The notes beneath the pieces are model-generated. The model saw only the letters and a program-made list of their open reading frames with translations. It did no database searches and was not told where the DNA came from. From positions 124,001-188,000 of the forward strand of contig NZ_BMDW01000007.1 in the NCBI RefSeq assembly GCF_014636175.1: a DNA stretch of 64,000 nt, given 5' to 3'. The position numbers and the translations under genes were made by a program. This document shows positions 42,390 through 51,105 of the stretch, one piece after another. How positions within the stretch are numbered: the first letter of the stretch is position 1; every line of letters begins with the position of its first letter. This DNA comes from Sphingomonas psychrolutea. Lineage in GTDB: Bacteria; Pseudomonadota; Alphaproteobacteria; Sphingomonadales; Sphingomonadaceae.

Positions 42390-43087
42390 CCAGCCTTGCC
42401 CTCAACACCGATGCGACGTCCCTGTCGCCGATCGGCATCTTCCTCCACGCCGATCCGGTGGTGCAAATCGTGATGGTCGGGCTGTTGCTCGCCAGCATCT
42501 GGACCTGGGCGATCATTCTCGGCTTTTTCTTCCGGCTCGGTGCCACGCGCCGCAAGACCGAACGCTTCGAGCGCGATTTCTGGAAGGCCGAGGATATCGA
42601 CGCCTTCCACCGCATTGAAGGCGAAAGCGATTTGCCGATCGCCAAGGTCTTCGCCGCCGGCGTGGCCGAATGGCGCCGCTCGACCGCGGGCGGCCAGGTC
42701 GATCGCGGCGGCACGCGCGAGCGGCTGGCAACCGCAATGGGCGCGGCGGTCGCGGGCGAGATCGACGCACTGTCGGACCGGTTGAACATCCTCGCGACGG
42801 TCGGGGCGGTGGCACCGTTTGTCGGGCTGTTCGGCACGGTGTGGGGCATCATGCGCAGCTTCACCAGCATCGCGGCGGCGCAGAATACGTCGCTTGCCAT
42901 TGTCGCCCCCGGCATTGCCGAGGCGCTGTTCGCGACCGCGATCGGCCTGTTCGCGGCCATTCCGGCGGTGATCGCCTACAATCGCTTCAGCCACGGCATC
43001 AACCGCATCGAAGCGCGGCTGAACCGCTTCGCCGACGGGTTTCACGCGACCTTGAGCCGCCAGCTCGAGAGCGAGGTGAAGCGGTGA
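42386..43087 (+). CDS. tolQ: Tol-Pal system protein TolQ
   Basis: A 233-residue MotA/TolQ/ExbB protein with three membrane spans (about 20-42, 133-155, 170-190). The core motif is FVGLFGTVWGIMRSFTSIAAAQNTSL (in pieces) followed by GIAEALFATAIGLFAAIPAVIAYN. With TolR it forms the proton channel that energises TolA at the division site. The GTG has AGGGGAC upstream. A family I repeat separates it from tolR. Confidence 0.95.
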   Translation: MTSLALNTDATSLSPIGIFLHADPVVQIVMVGLLLASIWTWAIILGFFFRLGATRRKTERFERDFWKAEDIDAFHRIEGESDLPIAKVFAAGVAEWRRSTAGGQVDRGGTRERLATAMGAAVAGEIDALSDRLNILATVGAVAPFVGLFGTVWGIMRSFTSIAAAQNTSLAIVAPGIAEALFATAIGLFAAIPAVIAYNRFSHGINRIEARLNRFADGFHATLSRQLESEVKR

Positions 43088-43106
43088 GGGGCTTGCGTAC
43101 TTCATT

Positions 43107-43206
43107 CCCCTCCCGCTTGCGGGAGGGGCTAGGGGAGGGGAGTGCCGCGAGCACTGTCCTTGGCCGAATCGCCCTCCCCCAACCCCTCCCACAAGTGGGA
43201 GGGGAG
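43107..43206. repeat. Family I inverted repeat, copy b (tolQ-tolR gap)
   Basis: CCCCTCCCGC-tt-GCGGGAGGGG (43107-43128) plus CTAGGGGAGGGGAG starts the element. The reverse-complement half, CCCTCCCCCAACCCCTCCCA..., ends with TGGGAGGGGAG at 43206. The 3' purine run is 9 bases before the tolR ATG, where a Shine-Dalgarno belongs. Same layout as the ctaD-ctaB copy. Confidence 0.86.
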
Positions 43207-43215
43207 TTTTAAGCG

Positions 43216-43649
<434 letters not shown>

Positions 43650-43653
<4 letters not shown>

Positions 43654-44546
43654 CACGGAACGAGGGTGTCGGACTGGCCGTGGCCGCGATCGGCCATGTC
43701 GCTTTGTTCGCGATCCTTTCGGTCGTGTGGTTGGCCAAGCCGGTGCCGCTGCCGACCCCCAAGCCGATCGAGGTGTCGCTGGTCGACGCGGTCGCGCTCG
43801 ATCAGCAGGCACCACCCGCTCCCGAACCACCCGCGCAATCCACTGCGCCCGATCAGGGCCCGCCCGAAGACGCCCCGCCGCCGGCCAAGGCACCCGAGCC
43901 TGCGCCCGACCCGGCCCCGCCCAAACCGCAGCCCGCAGCTGTCCCCCCGCCCAAGCCAGCGGCCAAGCCCGTGCCGTCGGTGAACAAGCCTGTCGCCGAA
44001 AAGGTCGAGAAGCCGGCCAAGGCGAAGGCCGCGCCGGTCAAGGCGGCAGCGCCCCCGGCCAAAGCGGTCGCGGCCACCAAGGCGGCGGGGGCCAATTCCA
44101 GCGCGACCAAGGCCAAAGCGACCGGATCGCTGCTCGACGACGATTTCCGCAAAGGCCTGTCGCAAACGCCGTCCAAGGCCAAATCGCCCGATGCCGCCCC
44201 CGGCGCGACGATGGATGCCAAGGCCGCCGCCGATATCGGTTCGGCGATCCGGCGGCAGGTCCAGCCGTGCGCCGACCGCCAAGTCAATCCAGGACCCGGC
44301 GCGTCGCGAATCGTGGTGACGATCGCGCTGTCGCTCAATCGCGACGGCTCGCTTGCGGCACGGCCCAGCGTGTCGGGGGATCATGGCGGCGTCGATGACG
44401 AAAATCGGCGCTATGTCGATGCGGTCGATCGCAACGCGATCGCCACATTTTCGGGCTGCGCGCCGCTGCGGGGGCTTCCGCCCGAGCTTTATGACGTGCC
44501 GCGCGGGTGGAAGACCTTTAAGCTACGCTACAAACTTCCGGGCTGA
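43650..44546 (+). CDS. tolA: Tol-Pal system protein TolA
   Basis: A 298-residue TolA-like protein. One N-terminal span (about 10-29) anchors it. A long Pro/Ala/Lys-rich middle (about 50-165) would cross the periplasm. The C-terminal domain (about 185-298) has two cysteines, IRRQVQPCADRQVNPGPGA and FSGCAPLRGLP (in pieces), a TonB/TolA-like end fold. The middle is proline-rich at first, then Lys/Ala-rich, so extended more than helical in its first half. It links TolQR to TolB/Pal. Confidence 0.9.
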
Positions 44547-44549
44547 GGA

Positions 44550-45971
44550 ATGACGACGATGCTCCACAAGACGATCTTCGCGCTGGCGCTGGCGGCCGTC
44601 GCCACGGTCGGGCAGGCGCAAACCGCGCCCGCGCCCGCGCCCGCTCCGGTGCAGACGCCCGCCCCGGTCCAGACGCCCGCCCCGACAGGCCCGACCGATC
44701 CGCAGCAGCAAGGCGAATTGGTGGTCGATGTCGTCGGCGGCGTTTCCGCACCGCTGGGTATCGCGATTCCGGTGATGCCGACCGCCGAAATCGTCAACAC
44801 CCCGGCCGGGCGCACCGATGTGTTGGGCGAGCAACTGGCGCAGATCGTCACCGGCGATTTGCGCAATTCGGGCCTGTTCAAGCCGCTCGACTCGGGGGTG
44901 AAGCCGATCCCTTATCCTGAAGTGACCGCACCGACCTTCGACTATTGGGGGCCGGCGGGCGCGGCCGCGCTCGTGCAGGGCTTCATCCGCGCCAATGGCG
45001 ACGGGACGCTGACGGTCGGGTGTTATCTCTACGACGTCTTCTCGCGGCGCGAACTCGCGCGGCAGGGGTTCGTCGTGGCCCCGGCCGACTGGCGTCGCGC
45101 GGGGCACAAATGCGCCGACATGGTCTATTCCAAACTGACCGGCGAAGGCCCGTATTTCGACAGCCGTGTCGCCTATGTCTCGGAGACCGGCCCGAAGGGC
45201 AAGCGCATCAAGCGGCTCGCGCTGATGGATCAGGACGGCGAGAATCACACTTTCCTCACCAACGGGCAGGCGATTGCGCTGACGCCGCGTTTCTCGCCCG
45301 ACCAGCGCGCGATCGTCTATATGAGCTATCTCGATGATCGCCCGGCGATTTACGTCTACGATATCGCGTCCAAACGGCAGCGGATGCTGGTGCCCAACAC
45401 CAATCTCACCTTCGCCCCGCGCGTTTCGCCCGATGGGCGCTGGGTTCTGTTCTCAATGGCGATCGGCGGCAATACCGATGTTTACCGCGTGGCCTTGGGT
45501 GGGGGAACGCCACAGCGGCTGACCGATTCGCCCGGCATCGACACGGGCGGCACCTATTCGCCCGATGGCGGACGGATCGTGTTCGAAAGCGACCGTTCGG
45601 GTACGCAGCAACTTTACGTGATGAACGCCGACGGATCGCAGCAGCAGCGGATCAGCTTTGGCAACGGACGCTATGCCACCCCGGTATGGAGCCCGCGCGG
45701 CAATCTGATCGCCTTCACCAAATTGGCTGGCAGCTTCCGCATCGGCGTGATGAGTCCCGCTGGCGGTAACGAGCAATTGCTGACAGACGGCGCGCAGGAT
45801 GAGGGGCCGAGCTGGTCGCCAAATGGCCGTGTGCTGATGTTCTTTCGCTCGACCGGCGGCGGCAGCGGGCGGGCCGATTTGTGGTCGGTCGATCTGACCG
45901 GCGTCAATCTGCGGCACGTTTCGACGCCGCTCGATGGATCCGATCCGGGTTGGGGACCGTTACGTCCGTGA
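44550..45971 (+). CDS. tolB: Tol-Pal system beta-propeller TolB
   Basis: A 473-residue periplasmic protein. The signal peptide ends near residue 23 (TVGQAQT). An Ala/Pro/Gln lead follows. The N-terminal domain (about 60-190) precedes a six-bladed propeller with repeated SPDG/SPRG turns: FSPDQRAIVYMSY, VSPDGRWVLFSM, YSPDGGRIVFESDRSG, WSPRGNLIAFTK, WSPNGRVLMFFRS. It binds Pal and TolA. Confidence 0.96.
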   Translation: MTTMLHKTIFALALAAVATVGQAQTAPAPAPAPVQTPAPVQTPAPTGPTDPQQQGELVVDVVGGVSAPLGIAIPVMPTAEIVNTPAGRTDVLGEQLAQIVTGDLRNSGLFKPLDSGVKPIPYPEVTAPTFDYWGPAGAAALVQGFIRANGDGTLTVGCYLYDVFSRRELARQGFVVAPADWRRAGHKCADMVYSKLTGEGPYFDSRVAYVSETGPKGKRIKRLALMDQDGENHTFLTNGQAIALTPRFSPDQRAIVYMSYLDDRPAIYVYDIASKRQRMLVPNTNLTFAPRVSPDGRWVLFSMAIGGNTDVYRVALGGGTPQRLTDSPGIDTGGTYSPDGGRIVFESDRSGTQQLYVMNADGSQQQRISFGNGRYATPVWSPRGNLIAFTKLAGSFRIGVMSPAGGNEQLLTDGAQDEGPSWSPNGRVLMFFRSTGGGSGRADLWSVDLTGVNLRHVSTPLDGSDPGWGPLRP

Positions 45972-46090
45972 GACAGGCCGCGCGTTGACTCTCGCGGCTT
46001 CACACGCGAAGCCATTAATCAGTTTAGCGCGTGCCTGTACCGACTGACCAATGTCCGGCGCTTGCCGGCTTCACTCTGGGAGAAATCGCT

Positions 46091-46582
46091 ATGGCAAAAC
46101 TGACAACGGCTCTCTTGCTCGCCACCACGCTGGTTGTGGCCGGCTGCGCCAAGAAGCCGCCAGCCTATATTCCGCCCGCGCCCGGCAATGTCCCGGCCAA
46201 TCCGGGCAATGGCTTTGCGCCGGGATCGCGCGGCGATTTCGAACGCTCGGTCACCAGCAACACCGTCAATTTCGCGCTCGACAGCTTCACGCTGGAGGAG
46301 CGCGCGCGCGCAATCCTCGATAGCCAGGCCACGTGGCTGACGCGCTACCCGAATGTGCCGGTCAGTCTGGAGGGGCATTGCGACGAGCGCGGCACGCGCG
46401 AATATAATCTCGCGCTCGGTGATCGCCGTGCACTTGCGGCGAAAAACTATCTCGCCGCGCGCGGCGTTGCGCCGGGGCGGATCTCGACGATCAGCTATGG
46501 CAAGGAACGCCCGATCGCGCTCGGGTCGGACGAAGCGAGCTGGGCCCAGAACCGCCGTGCGGTGACGATCGTCCTGAACTGA
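46091..46582 (+). CDS. pal: Peptidoglycan-associated lipoprotein Pal
   Basis: A 163-residue lipoprotein. The lipobox is LVVAGC with Cys19. The OmpA-like peptidoglycan-binding domain (about 55-163) has VNFALDSFTL, SLEGHCDERGTREYNLALGDRRALA (in pieces) and YGKERPIALGSDEASWAQNRRAV (in pieces). GGGAGAA precedes the ATG at 46091. It tethers the outer membrane to peptidoglycan and completes the operon; a terminator follows. Confidence 0.96.
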   Translation: MAKLTTALLLATTLVVAGCAKKPPAYIPPAPGNVPANPGNGFAPGSRGDFERSVTSNTVNFALDSFTLEERARAILDSQATWLTRYPNVPVSLEGHCDERGTREYNLALGDRRALAAKNYLAARGVAPGRISTISYGKERPIALGSDEASWAQNRRAVTIVLN

Positions 46583-46603
46583 GTCTGGTTTTCCTGACGT
46601 CAG

Positions 46604-46640
46604 AAAGGGGCGGCGCTGCTTTGCCAGCGCCGCCCCTTTT
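46604..46640 (+). terminator. Rho-independent terminator of the tol-pal operon
   Basis: AAAGGGGCGGCGCTG-ctttgc-CAGCGCCGCCCCTTT forms a perfect 15-bp stem with a 6-base loop and ends in TTTT. It lies 22 bp past the pal stop. Confidence 0.92.
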
Positions 46641-46755
46641 CGTTCTCCCCTCCCTGGAAGGGAGGGGCTGGGGGTGGGTTGGTTCGTTATCGAACGCCGT
46701 TCCCGTCCCATGCCGACCCACCCCCTACCCCCTCCCTTCCAGGGAGGGGAGAACG
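46641..46755. repeat. Family I-like inverted repeat, copy d
   Basis: Perfect 27-bp outer arms (CGTTCTCCCCTCCCTGGAAG... at 46641-46667 and its reverse complement ending GGGAGAACG at 46755) enclose a centre with its own CTGGGGGTGGG / CCCACCCCCTA pairing. It follows the pal terminator directly. The CCTCCC arms resemble family I but with TGGAAGG in place of the GCTTGCGG loop. Unlike copies a-c it is not next to a start codon. Confidence 0.85.
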
Positions 46756-46787
46756 AAACCCCTTGCGCACCCCATAATCTCGATATA

Positions 46788-46803
46788 AATGTGATATCAC
46801 ATT
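46788..46803. promoter_or_regulatory. Perfect 16-bp palindrome upstream of the SPFH operon
   Basis: AATGTGATATCACATT is a perfect palindrome in an AT-rich patch 14 bp before the start codon. It would overlap the transcript start or -10 region (GATATAAAT lies at 46782-46790). The Arc-like protein encoded in the same operon is a plausible ligand. A GGGAGG Shine-Dalgarno follows it. Confidence 0.65.
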
Positions 46804-46817
46804 AACGGGAGGCATTC

Positions 46818-47717
46818 ATGGGCGATTCGGGAACACGCAACACCGCGCTGACGCTGTCGAGCGAGCATAGCGCAGCCACGTCGAGCGGTTATGCCATGCT
46901 GCTGGTGATGCTGGCCGCGCTCGCAGCAGGGATTTTCGGGGGGACGCTGCTCGAAGCCAATCCGGCGCTCGGCGGGATCGTCATCACGATCGCCAGCTTC
47001 GTCTTCGCCTTCGTCGCCTGCGGGTTCTACATGCAGCAGCCGAACCTAGCGACCGCGATCACCTTGTTCGGGGCGTATAAGGGGACCGATCGCAATACGG
47101 GCCTGCGCTGGCTGCTGCCGTGGCTCGGGCGCAAGAAGGTGTCGCTGCGCGCCAACAACATGATTTCGGAGCGGTTGAAGGTCAACGATCTGCGCGGCAA
47201 CCCGATCGAGATCGCCGCGCAAGTCGTGTGGCGCGTGACCGATACCGCGCAGGCGCTGTTCGACATCGACGATTACAAGGCATTCGTCATCGTTCAGATC
47301 GAGGCGGCGGTCCGCACGATCGGCGCGCGCTATCCGTATGACGATTACGAGCATCAGGAAGTCACGCTGCGCGGCAATCACGATCAGGTCGCGGTCGAAC
47401 TGCGCGCCGAACTGATCGCGCGGCTGGTGACGGCGGGCATCACGGTCGATGAATGCGGCTTCACGCATTTGGCTTATGCGCCCGAGATCGCCGGCGCGAT
47501 GCTGCGGCGGCAACAGGCGCAAGCGGTGGTCGCGGCGCGCGCGACGCTGGTCGAAGGCGCGGTCGGCATGGTCGAGATGGCGCTCGACCTGCTCTCGAAA
47601 AAGGGTGTGGTCGAACTCGACGACGAACGCCGCGCGGCGATGGTGTCGAACCTGATGGTCGTTTTGTGCGGTGAACGCGACACGCAACCGGTCGTCAACG
47701 CCGGTACGCTCTACTGA
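46818..47717 (+). CDS. SPFH/Band 7 domain membrane protein
   Basis: A 299-residue protein. Two hydrophobic spans lie at about 28-48 and 55-73. The SPFH domain follows: [58 protein letters not shown] (in pieces) and [30 protein letters not shown]. The usual long C-terminal coiled coil of flotillins is short here (about 230-270). SPFH proteins scaffold membrane microdomains or inhibit proteases (HflKC). ATG at 46818 has GGGAGG at good spacing. It leads an operon with an Arc-like regulator and a small membrane protein. Confidence 0.9.
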   Translation: MGDSGTRNTALTLSSEHSAATSSGYAMLLVMLAALAAGIFGGTLLEANPALGGIVITIASFVFAFVACGFYMQQPNLATAITLFGAYKGTDRNTGLRWLLPWLGRKKVSLRANNMISERLKVNDLRGNPIEIAAQVVWRVTDTAQALFDIDDYKAFVIVQIEAAVRTIGARYPYDDYEHQEVTLRGNHDQVAVELRAELIARLVTAGITVDECGFTHLAYAPEIAGAMLRRQQAQAVVAARATLVEGAVGMVEMALDLLSKKGVVELDDERRAAMVSNLMVVLCGERDTQPVVNAGTLY

Positions 47718-47730
47718 TCGGCCAGACGCG

Positions 47731-47946
47731 TTGGCCGCTCCTCCCAAAAAGGCGTTTCCCCTCCGCCTCGACCCCGCGCTCTACGCGGCGGTTGAGCGGG
47801 TGGCGGCGGCCGATCTCAGGAGCGTCAACGCCCAGTTTGAATGCCTGCTGCGCGAGGCGCTGGCGAAGCGGGGAGTGAAGGTGGCGCAGAGCGAGACGCC
47901 CAAGCGCGGGCGTCCTCCAAAGGAGAATTCCGATGACGAAGGATGA
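47731..47946 (+). CDS. Arc-like ribbon-helix-helix protein
   Basis: A 71-residue protein. FPLRLDPALYAAVERVAAADLRSVNAQFECLLREALAKRG (in pieces, residues 9-48) is a ribbon-helix-helix unit of the Arc family, with the strand FPLRLD and the turn LRSVNAQ. The basic tail PKRGRPPKEN is AT-hook-like. The TTG at 47731 is preferred because the product then has family length; a GTG at 47671 would overlap the SPFH gene by 47 bp. It overlaps the next gene by 14 bp. No PIN or RelE-type toxin follows, so it is probably a regulator of this operon. Confidence 0.8.
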   Translation: MAAPPKKAFPLRLDPALYAAVERVAAADLRSVNAQFECLLREALAKRGVKVAQSETPKRGRPPKENSDDEG

Positions 47947-48202
47947 TGTGATCGACCATTTCCGCGTCGAACCCGGCTATTGGTTCGTGCCCAAGCTGTT
48001 CGGCATCGGCGCGACGCCGGTGACGTGGCAGGGCTGGACGCTGACGCTCGGTTTCTCGATCCTGCTGGTGCTCGACATCGTATTCATGCCCGAGCCGATC
48101 GCGCGGGTCGGTGTCGGCATTGCGCTGGCGGTCGCGTTCCTGACGATTTGCATCCGCAAGACGCAGGGCGGGTGGCGCTGGCATTGGGGCCTCGGCAAAT
48201 GA
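47933..48202 (+). CDS. Small two-span membrane protein
   Basis: An 89-residue protein with a soluble lead (DDVIDHFRVEPGYWFVPKLFGIGATPVTWQGW, in pieces) and two hydrophobic spans (about 36-54 and 58-76), ending in a Trp-rich basic tail (GGWRWHWGLGK). AAAGGAGAA stands before the ATG. It overlaps the Arc-like gene and the hydrolase gene (ATGA). I do not recognise a function. Its place suggests it works with the SPFH protein. Confidence 0.78.
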   Translation: MTKDDVIDHFRVEPGYWFVPKLFGIGATPVTWQGWTLTLGFSILLVLDIVFMPEPIARVGVGIALAVAFLTICIRKTQGGWRWHWGLGK

Positions 48203-49146
48203 TCCGGCTGCTCGCGATCGCGGCCCTGCTCGCCGCACAGCCCTCCTCCGCCGCGCCCACGCCGGTCGAGATCACCGCGCCTGGCCCGCAAGGGCCGCTC
48301 ACCGGAGCATTGCTCGACCCCGATGCCAAGGCACCGCTGGTGCTGATCATCCCCGGCTCGGGCCCGACCGACCGCGACGGCAACAGCCCGCTGGGCGTCG
48401 CGGGTGGCCCGTATCGTCAGCTTGCCGAGGCGCTCGCCGCCAAGGGGATCGCGACGTTGCGCATCGACAAGCGCGGTCTGTTCGGCAGCCGCGCGGCAGT
48501 CGCCGATCCCAATGCCGCGACCACCGGTGGCTATGCCGATGACGTCCAGGCGTGGAGCAAGGTCGCGCGCGCTCGCACCGGGCGCAAATGCATCTGGCTG
48601 GCGGGGCATAGCGAGGGCGGCATGGTCGCGCTGGTGGCGGCGCAGCGCCCGGAGGGCCTGTGCGGCATCATCCTGCTGAGCGCGGTCGGTCGCCCGATGG
48701 CGACGGTGCTGCGCGACCAACTGCGCGCGAACCCGGCAAATGCGCCGATCCTCGGCGATGCACTTGGCGCGATCGACGCGCTCGAAGCGGGCAAACGCGT
48801 GCCGCAGGCAACGCTCCCCGCGCCGCTCCGCGGGCTCTTTTCGGATGCGATCCAGGGCTATTGGATCGATCTCTTCGCGCACGATCCGGTGAAACTGATC
48901 GCGAGCGTCAAGCTGCCGGTGCTGATCCTGCAAGGCACGCGCGACATTCAAGTGAGCGTCGCCGATGCCGAGGGACTGAAGCGCGCGCAGCCCAAAGCGA
49001 CGCTGATACTGCTCCCCGGCGTGAACCACGTGCTCCGCCCGGTGGCGAGCGACGATCGCATGGCCAACATCGCGACCTATGCGAATGCCACGCTGCCGAT
49101 CTCGCCGGATGTCGCGGCGGCGGTGGCGGGGTTCGTGAAGCCCTAA
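48199..49146 (+). CDS. Secreted alpha/beta hydrolase
   Basis: A 315-residue alpha/beta-hydrolase with a short signal peptide (cleavage near SSAAP). The oxyanion region is IPGSGPTDRDGNSP (about 50-63). The nucleophile is Ser in LAGHSEGGMVAL (about 134-145). The acid is probably Asp in LQGTRDIQVS, and the His is in LPGVNHVLRP. ATG at 48199 overlaps the preceding gene. It ends in a four-base overlap with the convergent nuclease gene. Substrate unknown. Confidence 0.85.
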   Translation: MIRLLAIAALLAAQPSSAAPTPVEITAPGPQGPLTGALLDPDAKAPLVLIIPGSGPTDRDGNSPLGVAGGPYRQLAEALAAKGIATLRIDKRGLFGSRAAVADPNAATTGGYADDVQAWSKVARARTGRKCIWLAGHSEGGMVALVAAQRPEGLCGIILLSAVGRPMATVLRDQLRANPANAPILGDALGAIDALEAGKRVPQATLPAPLRGLFSDAIQGYWIDLFAHDPVKLIASVKLPVLILQGTRDIQVSVADAEGLKRAQPKATLILLPGVNHVLRPVASDDRMANIATYANATLPISPDVAAAVAGFVKP

Positions 49147-50003
49147 CCCAGCGCCGAATCGAGCAGCTTCGCCAGCCGCAACCCGCCACGCTCGACTTCC
49201 AGTCGCGCGACCGGCACGAGCTTCGCGATCGTCGCGTCGTCGAGCTTCAGGCGCGCAGGCGTCGGCGCGCACGGGTCGGACAGCACGCTGCCGTACGCGG
49301 CGTCGTGCGAGATCTGCCAGCTCTCGCGGCTCCAATCGGTGACGCTGCCCGCAGCGAGTGCCGTGCGCACCGCGGCGGGATAGCGCCGGATCAGTGTCGG
49401 CCTTGTCGAAATCGCGCGCTCGGCGAGATAGCCGTCCCAGATGCTGTGCAGATTGAGGCGTGCCGGGCCGTAAAGGCCGTAATCGGCCTTGGCGTCATTG
49501 CCGCCTTTGTCGTCCTTGTCGCCCGCATGGAGCGGCTGGTGCACATCGCCGACGAAGTGAATCAGGAAGGCGAGTGCCTCGACCCGGTCCTTCATCGGCG
49601 CGCGCTTGTTCTTGAGCAAGGTGACATCGCGGGTGATTTGCGCCGATACGCAATTGCCGTCCTTGCACGGCGCGGTGAGATCGAACGGGCGGCAAATGCT
49701 GACATTCTGATAGTGCCACGCATAGGCATAGCCGAAGCGCGATTTGCCATCGGTATCCTTGAGCGGCTTGATGCAATCCGCCCACACGCTCGCCTCGGCC
49801 ATCGTCGCTGCCTTGCACTCGGGCGTCGCGAGCAGGTCCGATCGCGCGAGCAAGGCGCGAATCGCGATCCGCGTCCTGGGTCGGACGTTGGCCTCGGCGA
49901 TCTGCGCGACGGTCTGGTGGCCGTACTCCCAATACGCGGCGGCGGGGGACGCGGTCGTGGCAAGCGCGACGGCGGCAATCAAAGCGGGGAGGGGGCGAAT
50001 CAT
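49143..50003 (-). CDS. S1/P1-type nuclease
   Basis: A 286-residue secreted zinc nuclease. The signal peptide ends near AAAY, placing a tryptophan near the mature N-terminus (WEYGHQTVAQIAEANV), as in P1 nuclease where it binds Zn. Further Zn ligands are in FLIHFVGDVHQPLHAG (about 153-168), GGNDAKADYG and LNLHSIWDGYL. It cuts single-stranded nucleic acids in the periplasm or outside. A family II repeat lies upstream. Confidence 0.93.
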   Translation of the reverse strand: MIRPLPALIAAVALATTASPAAAYWEYGHQTVAQIAEANVRPRTRIAIRALLARSDLLATPECKAATMAEASVWADCIKPLKDTDGKSRFGYAYAWHYQNVSICRPFDLTAPCKDGNCVSAQITRDVTLLKNKRAPMKDRVEALAFLIHFVGDVHQPLHAGDKDDKGGNDAKADYGLYGPARLNLHSIWDGYLAERAISTRPTLIRRYPAAVRTALAAGSVTDWSRESWQISHDAAYGSVLSDPCAPTPARLKLDDATIAKLVPVARLEVERGGLRLAKLLDSALG

Positions 50004-50051
50004 GCGGCCTCCCTACTCCCCGCAAAATCGCCGCGATAGCGGCAAGATGCT

Positions 50052-50168
50052 CCTTCTCCGCGTCCTCTGCGCCTCTGCGCGAACCAACCTCCTTCGCGTC
50101 TTCGCGTCAGAAAAGAAGAAGGGTTTCACGCGAAGGGCGCGAAGGAGCGAAGACCGCGAAGAGAAAAG
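50052..50168. repeat. Family II-related mosaic repeat, copy c
   Basis: The left half (50052-50095) is the pyrimidine-rich arm of family II (ccttctccgcgtcctctgcg then cctctgcgcgaaccaac). The right half (from 50114) is a different purine-rich arm (aagaagaagggtttcacgcg then aagggcgcgaaggagcgaag). The two do not match each other as well as in copies a and b, so this looks like a chimera. It fills the gap between the nuclease and isoaspartyl peptidase genes. Confidence 0.6.
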
Positions 50169-50190
50169 ACAGATGTTCCGCTGCGCGGGC

Positions 50191-51105
50191 TTATGCGTCG
50201 CCGAAGACCGCAATCTCTCTCCCGCCGTCCGAGGTGAGGCGTGCGCGGTACATGCCCGGCGTGGTGAAGTGCCACACCGCTTCGCCCTGCGGCCCGGTGG
50301 CGATGATCCCGCCCGACCCGCCGAGCGCGGTGACCTCCGCCAGCACGGCGGCCACCGCCGTTTCCAGCGATTCGCCCGCCAGTCGCACCCGCGCGCAAAT
50401 CTCGTGGGCGACGCCGGTGCGGATGAAGAACTCGCCCGATCCGGTGCAGGAAACCGCCGCCGCTCGGTCATCGGCATAGGTGCCAGCCCCGATCAGCGGC
50501 GAATCGCCGATCCGGCCCCAGCGCTTGCCTGTTACTCCGCCGGTCGAGGTCGCGGCGGCGAGATGGCCGTGCGCGTCGCACGCCACCGCGCCAACCGTGC
50601 CATATTTCATATCGACGTCGAACGCCCCGCCGCCCGCGATCATCTCGGCAAGCTGTGCGCGGCGTTCGGGCAAAGCGAGCCAGTCCTGCGTTGCTGGCTC
50701 GCAGCCTTGCGAACGCGCAAAGGCATCGGCCCCGGCCCCGCTCAGCAACACGTGCGGCGAATGCGCCATCACCGCGCGCGCCAGGCTCACCGGATGGCGC
50801 GTCGCGCTGACCCCCGCCACCGCGCCCGCGTTCCGATCGCGCCCGTCCATGATCGCGGCGTCGAGTTCGGCCACGCCGTCATGCGTCAGTGCAGCACCCC
50901 GCCCGGCGTTGAAGTGCGGATCCTCCTCGAGCACGCGCACCGCCGCCTCGACCGCGTCGAGCGCCGCGCCGCCGCCGGTCAGGATCACGGCTCCGGCATC
51001 GAGCGCGCGGTTCAAGGCGGCGCGCGCGCCCTCGGCCTGTTCGGGCGTGACGGTGGCCGGGGTCATCTGACCCGCGCCGCCGTGCAGCACCAATGTCCAG
51101 CTCAT
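50191..51105 (-). CDS. Isoaspartyl peptidase / plant-type L-asparaginase
   Basis: A 304-residue Ntn-hydrolase of the Taspase/IaaA family. It is made as a precursor that cleaves itself before Thr170 in KYGTVGAVACDAHGHLAAATSTGG (in pieces), which becomes the nucleophile. The N-terminus LVLHGGAG and IIATGPQG near the end are family-typical. It hydrolyses isoaspartyl dipeptides or asparagine. ATGA overlap with the upstream acyltransferase gene. Confidence 0.93.
   Translation of the reverse strand: MSWTLVLHGGAGQMTPATVTPEQAEGARAALNRALDAGAVILTGGGAALDAVEAAVRVLEEDPHFNAGRGAALTHDGVAELDAAIMDGRDRNAGAVAGVSATRHPVSLARAVMAHSPHVLLSGAGADAFARSQGCEPATQDWLALPERRAQLAEMIAGGGAFDVDMKYGTVGAVACDAHGHLAAATSTGGVTGKRWGRIGDSPLIGAGTYADDRAAAVSCTGSGEFFIRTGVAHEICARVRLAGESLETAVAAVLAEVTALGGSGGIIATGPQGEAVWHFTTPGMYRARLTSDGGREIAVFGDA

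Noticed and set aside
47671..47946. GTG start at 47671 for the Arc-like gene
   Set aside because: It would overlap the SPFH gene by 47 bp and add 20 residues with no family likeness. TTG at 47731 gives the usual N-terminus.
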